A stretch of DNA of 64,000 nucleotides from Psychrobacter sp. DAB_AL43B (GTDB taxonomy: Bacteria; Pseudomonadota; Gammaproteobacteria; Pseudomonadales; Moraxellaceae): NCBI RefSeq assembly GCF_900168255.1, contig NZ_LT799838.1, positions 1,426,001-1,490,000 on the forward strand, read 5' to 3'. Every line of letters starts with the position of its first letter. Position 1 is the first letter of the stretch. A program made the translations under genes and the position numbers. The notes under the pieces were generated by a model that saw only the letters and a program-made list of their open reading frames with translations, ran no database searches and was not told the origin of the DNA. Below, in pieces: positions 25,700 through 33,082 of this stretch.

Positions 25700-26722
25700 A
25701 TGAATATAGAAGCAGTAGATTTGTTCTGTGGTATCGGCGGCCTTACGGCGGGTCTTATAAAGTCTGGAATTAAGGTAAGAGCAGGGTACGATATTGAGCC
25801 TGCCTGTCGTCATGGCTATGAATATAATAATGACGCTGCTTTTGTCCATAAAGATGTAGCAGATGTCACAGCAGATGAGATCAGAGGTTGGTATTCTGAA
25901 GGTGCTATTCGTCTCCTTGCAGGCTGTGCTCCTTGTCAGCCTTTCTCTACATATAATCAAGGAAAAGATACTACCTTAGATAAAAAGTGGCCACTTCTTT
26001 ATCATTTTATGAGATTAATTGAAGATGTAAAGCCTGAGCTAGTAACGATGGAAAATGTGCCAGATGTTACTAAGCATAAGGTATATCATGACTTCGTTTC
26101 TAAACTTGAAGAGTTGGGTTATACAATATCAGCGAACAGAGTAGACTGCGTGCAGTATGGTGTGCCGCAAACACGTAAACGCCACGTATTGTTGGCAAGC
26201 TTGGTTTCTAAAAAGATGGAATTGATACCACCAACACATGATAAACCGGTCACAGTAAGGGATGTGATCAAAGGTTTACCTGTCTTGTACTCTGGCAAGA
26301 GAAATAAAGAGGATTCTCTGCATGTATGCTCACAACTTAATGCTCTCAATATGAGGCGCATTAAGGCATCTAAGCCAGGTGGAACGTGGAAAGATTGGCC
26401 AGAAGATTTAGTTGCTCAATGTCATACTAAAGAATCAGGAAAATCTTATGGTGGAGTTTACGGTCGTATGGAATGGGATAAGCCAGCTCCAACGATGACA
26501 ACTCAGTGCTTTGGTTTTGGTAATGGACGTTTTGGACATCCATCACAGCATCGGGCTATATCATTACGTGAAGCAGCAATCTTCCAGACTTTTCCAGAAG
26601 ATTACCAGTTTTTTGATGGCGACTTTACTATTAAATCAGTTGGAAAGATGATTGGTAATGCGGTGCCAGTCCGTTTAGGTGAGATAGTAGGGTTAAGCTT
26701 ATTAAGTATTAGGGTTTCTTAA
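25700..26722 (+). CDS. C5-cytosine DNA methyltransferase
   Basis: 340 residues; GAGGAG before the ATG. All main motifs are present: I DLFCGIGG, IV GCAPCQPFS with the catalytic Cys, VI MENVP, VIII YGVPQTRKRH, IX in the LREAAIFQTFPEDY region, and X GNAVPVRLGE. The variable target-recognition segment is about 90 residues (ASKPGGTWKDWPED to NGRFGHP). It should methylate cytosine at an unknown target. It converges on and overlaps the HEPN gene by 21 bases. With the DUF262 and HEPN genes it forms a restriction-like cassette in the prophage immunity region. Confidence 0.93.
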   Translation: MNIEAVDLFCGIGGLTAGLIKSGIKVRAGYDIEPACRHGYEYNNDAAFVHKDVADVTADEIRGWYSEGAIRLLAGCAPCQPFSTYNQGKDTTLDKKWPLLYHFMRLIEDVKPELVTMENVPDVTKHKVYHDFVSKLEELGYTISANRVDCVQYGVPQTRKRHVLLASLVSKKMELIPPTHDKPVTVRDVIKGLPVLYSGKRNKEDSLHVCSQLNALNMRRIKASKPGGTWKDWPEDLVAQCHTKESGKSYGGVYGRMEWDKPAPTMTTQCFGFGNGRFGHPSQHRAISLREAAIFQTFPEDYQFFDGDFTIKSVGKMIGNAVPVRLGEIVGLSLLSIRVS

Positions 26723-27586
26723 ATAGCGCTTGCTTTCTAGGAAATTATTGAGTCCATTGAAAACAGCTAGAAGGATAGCTTCTACATTGTCAAGCTTGCC
26801 TTTTAAAGACCCCACAACCATACCCTGACCACAACTTTCAAAAGATTCATTACCATGAGCTAGATTATTGCGTTTTAACTTTATTTCTTGTATAACTGAT
26901 TTATTATACAAAAGCCTATCGTTTTCTTCTGTTGTATAGGGAAATGGCTCGAATCCATATTTATTACAGTATTCATTTATTATGTCAGCATCAATATTCC
27001 CACTAAATATTTTTTTCTTATCATACCCTAAGCTCATTATTGTTTCTCTCACATCAGCATTCCTTTTAGAGAAGTCGCTGACTTTTTCGTTACTTAAAGC
27101 TTTTTTAAAAGAAGTTAAAACAACTTTATGAATCTTTTCAGATAAATCAGTTATATCCACTCTTTCTATTGATATTGTTTCATGTATAGCATTAATGGCT
27201 TCTGACATAGTTGATTCTAATATATTGTAAAGCAGTAAATAGCTAGACGCTCTCAAAGTTTTTTGTATCTCTCTATTTACTTCTACTAAGTTAACGTCCT
27301 GCAATTTATTACTTATACTTTCTACACTTATTTTTAGAGAGTCGATATTTTCTTCTAATGAATTTTCTTCTCCATATTTTGCACTGAGTGCATCAATATC
27401 TACATACTGTATATCCGCAGATAATATTCCTAAGTCTAGTAGTAAATCATCTTTATCAATAATTAATTTATCACCAATATAATTTTGATCTATACTATTA
27501 ACAAAATTAACATAGTTTTTAACCTCAGTTAATCGACTTAGGAATTCTACATAAGCAATTTTTAGGTGAACGTTATTGATTTGCAT
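26702..27586 (-). CDS. MAE_28990/MAE_18760-like HEPN family protein (predicted nuclease)
   Basis: 294 residues. The C-terminal half contains the HEPN motif Rx4-6H in LKRNNLAHGNESF. The central region (LLLYNILESTMSEAINAIHE) fits HEPN helix 1, and the N-terminal third is a predicted coiled coil (LEENIDSLKISVESISNKL). This family is usually encoded next to DUF262 proteins and DNA methyltransferases, as here. HEPN proteins with intact RxxxxH are mostly RNases, so cleavage of RNA or DNA on infection is plausible but unproven. It overlaps the DUF262 gene by 14 bases, so the two are cotranslated. Confidence 0.8.
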   Translation of the reverse strand: MQINNVHLKIAYVEFLSRLTEVKNYVNFVNSIDQNYIGDKLIIDKDDLLLDLGILSADIQYVDIDALSAKYGEENSLEENIDSLKISVESISNKLQDVNLVEVNREIQKTLRASSYLLLYNILESTMSEAINAIHETISIERVDITDLSEKIHKVVLTSFKKALSNEKVSDFSKRNADVRETIMSLGYDKKKIFSGNIDADIINEYCNKYGFEPFPYTTEENDRLLYNKSVIQEIKLKRNNLAHGNESFESCGQGMVVGSLKGKLDNVEAILLAVFNGLNNFLESKRYLRNPNT

Positions 27587-28694
27587 GATTGTAAAAATCC
27601 TGTCCTAAAATTTTATTCTTAACAAAGTCGATACGATTAATGACTTTTGGTCTTGAGTTACTTGCATCTGAACGCATCATTTTAAGAAAATCTTCATCTT
27701 TATATGCCCATTCAGTAGTGCTGGGACTTACATCTGGATCCTCATTTAATGCTAAAGAAGATCCTACAGCTGTAGCCTCAAATCTAATTCTTGACACTGA
27801 TTTAGAGTTGCTAGATTTTCTAAAGCCATGTGCAAAATTATCTTTCACAAAAATAAGCATGTTCTTAAAAATATCTCTCATTTCTTGCTCAACATCTTTA
27901 TTGAAAATTTTGTCATTCTCATCAACAAATTGGTTGATAAAATCAATTACACTATTGCTATTATTAGCTCCAAATTGACTATAGTTTTTTCTATATGCGA
28001 AAAATCTAAGTGCATACTCTTCTCTCTCACGCCGAGAAGATTTTGTTATACTCATCGGCGTCATTTCTTTATATAATGCATCGCTAGCCAAAACTTTAAT
28101 AAGCTCCAGTGTTTTACTGTCAGTAGATCCGAATCTTTTCTCCATATTGGATAGTTTTGTTCCTCCAGTATTCAATCTGTCAAACATTATTCGTCGACCG
28201 TCTTCATCAATACGTTTTAGCTCAATCATTCTGATTGATGTTCTCAAAAACCTTCTTTGATTTATCATGGGTAAGTCTTTAAAGTACAAACCTTCTAGAG
28301 AAGGTAGTTTTTCTAGATTTACAAGTTTTAATTTATTATTAACATATGCATCAATAGTCTGTATTCTTTGTGCACCATCAACTACTTCAATACGACCATC
28401 AGCATCTTCTTTTTCCTCCTCATCAATATCTGCTACAAAAATATAGGGTATTGGGAGACCAATAAGAACCGACTCTATAAACAAAGACTGCTGTTTTTTA
28501 GTCCAGACAAACTCTCTCTGATAATCAGGAATAAATATGTCTTGTGTGTCATTACTTGAATCAAATTTCAAGACTAAAAACTCAAGTGTGTATTCCTTAA
28601 TATCAAAATCAAAAAGCTTTTGATTTTCTTTAATTTCTTTTGATATTAGATCTGATTCGGGGATACCGTCTAATGTTAATTGTAATCCACTCAT
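27573..28694 (-). CDS. DUF262 (GmrSD/ParB-like) domain protein
   Basis: 373 residues. DUF262 motifs: IPDYQREFVWTKKQQSLFIE, SVLIGLPIPYIFV, and EVVDGAQRIQTI (DGxQR, with Ala where Gln is usual), then FDRLNTGGTKLSNME. In GmrSD and SspE this domain hydrolyses NTP and senses modified DNA; no DUF1524 HNH nuclease domain is present in this protein. The nuclease role may be taken by the HEPN protein encoded downstream with a 14-base overlap. More AT-rich than the flanking phage genes, a sign of transfer. Confidence 0.88.
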   Translation of the reverse strand: MSGLQLTLDGIPESDLISKEIKENQKLFDFDIKEYTLEFLVLKFDSSNDTQDIFIPDYQREFVWTKKQQSLFIESVLIGLPIPYIFVADIDEEEKEDADGRIEVVDGAQRIQTIDAYVNNKLKLVNLEKLPSLEGLYFKDLPMINQRRFLRTSIRMIELKRIDEDGRRIMFDRLNTGGTKLSNMEKRFGSTDSKTLELIKVLASDALYKEMTPMSITKSSRREREEYALRFFAYRKNYSQFGANNSNSVIDFINQFVDENDKIFNKDVEQEMRDIFKNMLIFVKDNFAHGFRKSSNSKSVSRIRFEATAVGSSLALNEDPDVSPSTTEWAYKDEDFLKMMRSDASNSRPKVINRIDFVKNKILGQDFYNHANQ

Positions 28695-28775
28695 AAAATA
28701 CCCTTTTTCCGTTAGTTGTATTATATTTACTTATCAGACTGCTTCAAACCTAATGGACCTTTGCTCACCACCCAC

Positions 28776-28797
28776 TAATCCCAATCCAACGCCTCAC
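28776..28797. repeat. 22-bp direct repeat (second copy at 29217-29238)
   Basis: The 22 bases starting TAATCCCAATCCA and ending CGCCTCAC occur at 28776-28797 and 29217-29238 with one mismatch (A/G). The second copy is the end of the 36-residue gene at 29216-29326; the first lies at the stop of the lipoprotein gene. The pair brackets the lipoprotein, which suggests that it arrived by insertion or duplication between short homologies. Confidence 0.7.
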
Positions 28798-29183
28798 ACA
28801 CCCTCAATCTTATCCAACTGCTCATCACAAACCCTTAATCCAATCTCTCTAGCTTCACTCAAATCCACCCCAGTCTTAACTCTGTAAGGCACGTTTGGCG
28901 TTATACCTGATAGCTTAATAGTATTGGCAGCAGCCTTGTTAAGCGGTGTACCAACATAAGATTCATCAGTAAATCCTACGGGGTTAAAGAATACTCCACG
29001 ACCAAGCTCTACATGGTACGCACAGGATATCTCCCCGCTAGTCGTGAATGGGTATGGCGTATAGTGATCGCCATACCAGTCGCTCTCACTTACGGCTACA
29101 AAGCCTGCGCCGTAGCTGTCATCCTGTGGAGTGGCGCAGGCTGCTAGGACAAGTATGGCTGCAGCTAGTATTAATTTCCTCAA
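28794..29183 (-). CDS. DUF2511 (YebY-like) lipoprotein
   Basis: 129 residues starting at TTG, with AAGGAT seven bases upstream. Signal peptide LILAAAILVLAACATP with lipobox LAAC. The body matches DUF2511: SESDWYGDHYTPYPFTTSGEISC (pieces: VSESDWYG, FTTSGEISC), VFFNPVGF, ALNKAAANTI-like PLNKAAANT, and a C-terminal GLRVCDEQLD; two mature Cys may form a disulfide. Location in the lysogenic transcript downstream of the repressor fits a lysogenic conversion gene. Function unknown. Confidence 0.75.
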   Translation of the reverse strand: MRKLILAAAILVLAACATPQDDSYGAGFVAVSESDWYGDHYTPYPFTTSGEISCAYHVELGRGVFFNPVGFTDESYVGTPLNKAAANTIKLSGITPNVPYRVKTGVDLSEAREIGLRVCDEQLDKIEGV

Positions 29184-29215
29184 GAGTGAAATCCTTTTCT
29201 AATAGTCTGAATTTA

Positions 29216-29326
29216 TTAATCCCAATCCAGCGCCTCACGATACACGCACCATCCCAATGGCGGCGTGTCGACTGGCTTGGCATGCTTTAAGAAGTGGCAG
29301 ATCCAGTGGTATTCGTATGGTTTCAT
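29216..29326 (-). CDS. Small phage protein (36 residues)
   Basis: Starts MKPYEYHWICHFLKHAKPVD and ends WCVYREALDWD. GAGGTCGCT lies before the ATG, the same leader type as the gene at 23606-23758. It begins 8 bases after the repressor stop. Rich in Trp, His and Tyr. No family recognised. Confidence 0.5.
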   Translation of the reverse strand: MKPYEYHWICHFLKHAKPVDTPPLGWCVYREALDWD

Positions 29327-29333
29327 AGCGACC

Positions 29334-29783
29334 TCATCTATACCTGGTTACTTTGCTGTCAACGATACCAACAAGCATACATTCACCCATAGGCACTATC
29401 TTTTGATCAGGCCAGTCTGGATTCAGTGGCTTTAGGTACATGTCTTCAGGACCATTACCCATGATCAACTGCTTAAACGTGGCCTGCTTATCATCGGTGC
29501 AGTGGATAACCACTAAGTCGCCATCTTTCAAATCCCATGGAGATATCTCAGGCTCTACATAAATAATCTCATCGGGTTTAAATTCAGGCCACATGCTGCG
29601 CCCCTGAATGATCAATCCAAATGCGCGCTTAGATAAGTGCTGTGGTCGTGGTATCCAATCGATCACATCATCTATCGTTACCGGCATCACATCTGAAAAA
29701 CTACCAGCCGCCACCCAACTGATTACAGGCACATAGCCGTCCATTCCATAATCAACCGGAACCCTGTGTGCCTTGAGGGTCAT
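29334..29783 (-). CDS. Phage repressor, LexA/S24 peptidase half (frameshifted from the HTH half)
   Basis: 149 residues. S24 domain: GYVPVISWVAAGSF with the Ala-Gly cleavage site, LIIQGRSMWPEF with the catalytic Ser, and TFKQLIMG with the catalytic Lys. It is one frame away from the HTH-encoding ORF, which it overlaps by 32 bases, and has no ribosome site before its ATG. Lambda-type repressors of this kind are normally a single chain of about 230 residues. Either a single-base indel has split the gene, or a shift in the C-rich overlap makes the full protein. Confidence 0.85.
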   Translation of the reverse strand: MTLKAHRVPVDYGMDGYVPVISWVAAGSFSDVMPVTIDDVIDWIPRPQHLSKRAFGLIIQGRSMWPEFKPDEIIYVEPEISPWDLKDGDLVVIHCTDDKQATFKQLIMGNGPEDMYLKPLNPDWPDQKIVPMGECMLVGIVDSKVTRYR

Positions 29784-30090
29784 TGGGGTTTGGGGTGCTT
29801 GGAGTACTACTGCTTTGCATGGTTTTGATCTTGGCTTTCAGATCGCTAACAGTAGGCTTTTCTTCTGGAAGCTCGCCATAGTGAAGATACCCAGACGACG
29901 TACCTAAAGCCTCACTTATATCTTTCAGACCTTTACTTCTAGGCTTGGCAAATCCCTCGCAATACCGCCTGATCATTTCGTAACTGATGCCTGTTTTGTC
30001 GCTCAGGGCATTCTTATCTAGGTCATTCTCTTTCATCAGCTTAACAAGTCTTTGCGCAAAATCCGGATGCTTAACTTCTAGTTCACTCAT
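29752..30090 (-). CDS. Phage repressor, helix-turn-helix half
   Basis: 112 residues; GGAGGTAG before the ATG, itself part of an operator. HTH_3 domain: FAQRLVKLMKENDLDKNALSDKTGISYEMIRRYCEGFAKP (pieces: NALSDKTGISYEMIRRY, GFAKPRSKGL). A short linker ends in a low-complexity SSSTPSTPNPNDPQGTQ tail where the frame breaks. The S24 half continues in the +1 frame. Binds the ACTAC/GTAGT operators by inference from position. Confidence 0.85.
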   Translation of the reverse strand: MSELEVKHPDFAQRLVKLMKENDLDKNALSDKTGISYEMIRRYCEGFAKPRSKGLKDISEALGTSSGYLHYGELPEEKPTVSDLKAKIKTMQSSSTPSTPNPNDPQGTQGSG

Positions 30091-30095
30091 TTATT

Positions 30096-30183
30096 GCTAC
30101 CTCCAGTAGTAAATTACATTCTAAGTCATAAGAGCTCTTGCGTCATCACTATTAAAAGTAGTATAGTTACTACTTAAAGTAGT
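30096..30183 (+). promoter_or_regulatory. Right operator cluster, PR and PRM region
   Basis: Operators ACTATTAAAAGTAGT (30148-30162) and ACTACTTAAAGTAGT (30169-30183), centres 21 bases apart, plus GCTACCTCCAGTAGT (30096-30110) that covers the repressor ribosome site. A rightward promoter fits: TTGCGT (30138-30143), 18 bases, TATAGT (30162-30167), with one operator between the boxes and one just after. The repressor promoter should fire the other way from the same region. Confidence 0.75.
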
Positions 30184-30198
30184 ATTAAGGAGCTAAAC

Positions 30199-30447
30199 AT
30201 GATTTCAAAAACCCCTTTAGAGCAAGCTTTCGATATTTTTGGCAATCCTGCCCAGCTTGCTTATGCACTTAACATCACGCCTTGGGCTGTCTATAAATGG
30301 AACGTGAATCGTCCACCTAAAGATCGTTGTCTAGATATCCAAGACTTAACTAATAGCCAAATAACCGCTGAGCAGTTACGCCCTGATGTCAATTGGGACT
30401 ATGAGCGCAAACAGCTAAAACTAGCTCAAGCAACAGAGGAAGCCTAA
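30199..30447 (+). CDS. Cro/YdaS-type transcriptional regulator
   Basis: 82 residues; AAGGAG before the ATG. HTH: LEQAFDIFGNPAQLAYALNITPWAVYKWN (pieces: IFGNPAQLAYALNI, PWAVYKWN), then RPPKDRCLDIQDLT and QLRPDVNWD, the usual end of YdaS/Cro proteins. First gene of the rightward early operon, divergent from the repressor and just after its operators. It should turn off repressor synthesis on induction. Confidence 0.88.
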   Translation: MISKTPLEQAFDIFGNPAQLAYALNITPWAVYKWNVNRPPKDRCLDIQDLTNSQITAEQLRPDVNWDYERKQLKLAQATEEA

Positions 30448-30449
30448 CT

Positions 30450-30791
30450 ATGTGCCAAAAAACAGTAACTGAATTATCGCCAGAATACCGTGGGAAAGCA
30501 CGGGAAATAAGGAATGCCATTTCCCAGTGCATCCTTACTGGCACTCAAACAAAGATTACCGAAGTATCAGGCGCGGATAAAAACAAAGTAGGTCGATTTG
30601 TTGGGCCCGACCTTGATTTGATTGCAACCATGTTTGCGGTATTGGGCTTAAAGGTGGTGCCTGAAGATTACATCTACTGCGATCCTGAAATCGTCGATGC
30701 CACTGCTGTATTTTTCCAACACGCAGCAAGCTCCCCTGATTTTATGCGTCGATTGCTATCAGGGCATTCATTACCAAAGGGGGTTTTATGA
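30450..30791 (+). CDS. Lambda CII-like regulator
   Basis: 113 residues, two bases after Cro. The CII family pattern is an HTH in LTGTQTKITEVSGADKNKVGRF followed by LDLIATMFAVLGLKVVPED. In lambda CII activates the lysogeny promoters. The position after cro fits. A C-terminal tail (ASSPDFMRRLLSG) replaces the lambda degradation tail. Its stop overlaps the next start (ATGA). Confidence 0.8.
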   Translation: MCQKTVTELSPEYRGKAREIRNAISQCILTGTQTKITEVSGADKNKVGRFVGPDLDLIATMFAVLGLKVVPEDYIYCDPEIVDATAVFFQHAASSPDFMRRLLSGHSLPKGVL

Positions 30792-31003
30792 AATTCAATG
30801 AGCGTACAGCCAGTATCGAATTGGCGCGAACCATCGAACAAAACAAACAGGACGATAGACGAGTGCAAAACATGGAAACAGACAAAAAAGAGAAAGACCG
30901 TAAAGATTCGGTAAACATGAAGTTTTGGCACAGCATCAAGCAAGTAGTTTTTGTGATCGCTTGTGCAGCAATCGTCATCTACACATTAATACATTTTGCA
31001 TGA
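30788..31003 (+). CDS. Small single-span membrane protein
   Basis: 71 residues. Charged N-terminal helix (ELARTIEQNKQDDRRVQNME), then one membrane segment VVFVIACAAIVIYTLIHF at the C-terminus. Overlaps the CII gene by ATGA. Function unknown. Confidence 0.6.
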   Translation: MKFNERTASIELARTIEQNKQDDRRVQNMETDKKEKDRKDSVNMKFWHSIKQVVFVIACAAIVIYTLIHFA

Positions 31004-31010
31004 GGTCGGT

Positions 31011-31187
31011 ATGTTTACCAGTCAATCAGCAATCAAACGGTTTGATAGAGAGCATGGCATTAAGCGGCTCACAGCAATGGATAACACTGGCCTTTACTGT
31101 CATAGCAATAATTACAGCAAAAAGACCAAGCAGAGCCTCTTAGCGCAACAAGCCAAGATCGTTAAGAAGGCAAAATCTAAGCAATAA
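31011..31187 (+). CDS. Small basic phage protein (58 residues)
   Basis: From ATG 31011, with GAGGTCGG upstream. Sequence begins MFTSQSAIKRFDREHG and ends in a Lys-rich tail (KIVKKAKSKQ). Could bind nucleic acid; no family recognised. A hairpin follows. Confidence 0.5.
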   Translation: MFTSQSAIKRFDREHGIKRLTAMDNTGLYCHSNNYSKKTKQSLLAQQAKIVKKAKSKQ

Positions 31188-31191
31188 AAAA

Positions 31192-31220
31192 AGCCCTAAT
31201 CAGAAGCAACTGATTGGGCT
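31192..31220. terminator. Hairpin in the early rightward operon
   Basis: AGCCCTAATCAG (31192-31203) / CTGATTGGGCT (31210-31220). Only two T follow on the plus strand, but seven A precede it, so it is a better terminator on the minus strand. In lambda an equivalent tR1 lies near here. Confidence 0.6.
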
Positions 31221-31259
31221 TTCACTACTTAAAACTTGTACCAAGAATTGGAGTATGAC

Positions 31260-31751
31260 ATGAAACTATCAGCCATTCAACAAAATAAAGATTTGCAGAA
31301 GGTAGTTAGCTGGAGTGTTGGAAGCGTGACTCAGATGACAAGCAGAGAAATTGCAGAGCTAACAGGTAAGCAGGTCAAGCATGTAAACAGAGATGTATTG
31401 TCGATGCTTGACGAGCTGAGTTTAGATAAGTCCAAATTTGGGCGCATCTATTTAGACGCTTTAAACCGCCAGCAAACTGAGTACGTTTTAGATCAGGAAC
31501 TCACTTTTACCTTGGTCACTGGTTACAGCATCCAGCTAAGAAATACTGTCATTAAAAGATGGTTGGATTTAGAGCAACAAGTGGTGTCACTGCAAACCGA
31601 GCTAAACAAATGGTGCGCTAAAGAGAGTTGTGACAAAGCTATTGGCTCGCTACACGGTAAAGGTCTAGCAGAACGCAAAAAGACCAAGCATCTAAATACA
31701 ACAACCATAGACGGCATTCTAAAGAAAATGCAGCTAAAACTAGAAGTATAA
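31260..31751 (+). CDS. Rha-family phage regulatory protein
   Basis: 163 residues from ATG 31260 (TTGGAG upstream). Rha-type N-terminal domain: MTSREIAELTGKQVKHVNRDVLSML, then the conserved EYVLDQELTFTLVTGYSIQLRNTVIKRW block (pieces: FTLVTGYSIQLR, VIKRWLDLE). A C-terminal helical part follows. Rha proteins interfere with phage growth or act as antirepressors. Position before the replication gene. Confidence 0.75.
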   Translation: MKLSAIQQNKDLQKVVSWSVGSVTQMTSREIAELTGKQVKHVNRDVLSMLDELSLDKSKFGRIYLDALNRQQTEYVLDQELTFTLVTGYSIQLRNTVIKRWLDLEQQVVSLQTELNKWCAKESCDKAIGSLHGKGLAERKKTKHLNTTTIDGILKKMQLKLEV

Positions 31752-31759
31752 GGGGCAGT

Positions 31760-33082
31760 GTGATGCATTACATCAATCACAACTTTACAGATTGGGATTT
31801 TGACACTAAGCACATGAACCGCATCGAGAAAACTATTTATCTTGATTTGCGGTCTCTTTATTTCTCTACTGAGAAGGCAATTGATGCTAGCGACATGAAA
31901 TTACTTGAACGCAGAATGTTAGTGACTGACGAAGACGAAAAACAAGCGTTAGCGTTTGTGCTGAAAGATAAATTTAAAAAGATAGGCAAATATTACAAGT
32001 GTGCAGCGTGGGATAAAATAATCAAAGACTACAAGTACCAAGAGGTAGTAACGGCTGTAGGGGATATGGCCAAACGATTAAAAGCCAATGGTGAAGCTAT
32101 TCAAGCAGATACGGGCACCGCAGCCATCAGAGAGCTTTATATAAAAAGCTTCGGTCATGACAAGCTAACGCGCATCGCTAACGGCACTAACGCTGATACT
32201 AACGAAACGACTAACGATACTAACGAAAGAGCTAACGCCCTTACTAACGCAGAACGCCAAGCCAAATCTACAGCAGAGCGTAAACATATGGTTGATAGTC
32301 TTAAGGGTATTGGCAAGTCAGTAACTCTCAGGACAAGCGTAGCAACGCTTAGAGAGTTATACGCTGATAATTTTAATAATAATGATATGAGTAAAAGCGC
32401 TAACGAGATAACTAACGCTAACGGCACTAACGCTGATACTAACGAAACGACTAACGATACTAACGCGAAAAAAGACGCTATAACCAATAACCATAAACCA
32501 TTAACCAATAACCATAAACCATCTAATAGTAATAATAATAGCGCGAGTGATTTTTCGGTGATTGATTCGATTGCAGATTGGATTCATCCAGAGCTAACTG
32601 AAATTAATACCATGCTCATGCTAGGAGCACCACCAGTACCAGCCATCAGTCAAGCAGACTACGATTATCAATTGACTAAATTTAAAAACTACTACGCTGA
32701 GGAAGAGCAAAAGGGTTCATACATCAGGACTGAGGGTAGACGCAAGGATGTGCTCACGGATTGGATCAAGCGAGATTACATCCGTCAGCAGAAAATCAAA
32801 GCACAGTCACAGCCAGCTAGATTTAACATCGACGACGAAGATTGGACCCAGGCCAATAAACCGCCAGTAGATGACTCATACCATCCTAGCCACAGCAAAC
32901 CAACGAAGCAGGCCAAGCAGGATCCTAATACCTCAGTGGTGGTAAACGGCCTTTGGAGAGAGCCATTGCCAAACATGAGCGTGCAGCAGACTTACGATCA
33001 TATCAAGCAGCATCAGATGCCTGGTGAAATGCAGGACGAAGCATACGACAGATTGTTGAACCAGATGCAGGAGGCGGTATGA
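31760..33082 (+). CDS. DUF1376/YdaU-type phage replication initiator with DnaT-like domain
   Basis: 440 residues. N-terminal DUF1376 domain (YINHNFTDWDFDTKHMNRIEKTIY, quoted in part, and IDASDMKLLERRMLV). The middle (about 135-260) is Asn/Thr-rich with an exact duplicated segment (NGTNADTNETTNDTN twice). The C-terminal part has a DnaT-like DNA-binding domain (YDYQLTKFKNYYAEEEQKGSY, quoted in part, then TEGRRKDVLTDWIKRD). It should recognise the origin lying within its own gene, like lambda O. Its stop overlaps the next start (ATGA). Confidence 0.8.
   Translation: MMHYINHNFTDWDFDTKHMNRIEKTIYLDLRSLYFSTEKAIDASDMKLLERRMLVTDEDEKQALAFVLKDKFKKIGKYYKCAAWDKIIKDYKYQEVVTAVGDMAKRLKANGEAIQADTGTAAIRELYIKSFGHDKLTRIANGTNADTNETTNDTNERANALTNAERQAKSTAERKHMVDSLKGIGKSVTLRTSVATLRELYADNFNNNDMSKSANEITNANGTNADTNETTNDTNAKKDAITNNHKPLTNNHKPSNSNNNSASDFSVIDSIADWIHPELTEINTMLMLGAPPVPAISQADYDYQLTKFKNYYAEEEQKGSYIRTEGRRKDVLTDWIKRDYIRQQKIKAQSQPARFNIDDEDWTQANKPPVDDSYHPSHSKPTKQAKQDPNTSVVVNGLWREPLPNMSVQQTYDHIKQHQMPGEMQDEAYDRLLNQMQEAV
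32176..32522. repeat. Candidate phage replication origin: TAACG iterons and AT-rich 21-bp tandem repeat
   Basis: A 50-bp sequence is repeated exactly at 32176-32225 and 32416-32465, each with about six CTAACG/TAACG motifs; more copies flank it. Directly after the second copy a 21-bp AT-rich unit (TAACCAATAACC...) is repeated in tandem at 32481-32501 and 32502-32522, followed by an AT-only stretch. Iterons plus AT-rich DNA inside the initiator gene is the lambda origin layout. Origin function is inferred. Confidence 0.65.

Noticed and set aside
32155..32508. Minus-strand hydrophobic frame opposite the replication gene repeats
   Set aside because: Caused by antisense reading of the TAACG repeats (Leu/Val/Ser-rich); no start signal.
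32176..32522. CRISPR array
   Set aside because: Only two long exact copies and one tandem pair, within a protein-coding frame; no regular spacers and no cas genes.
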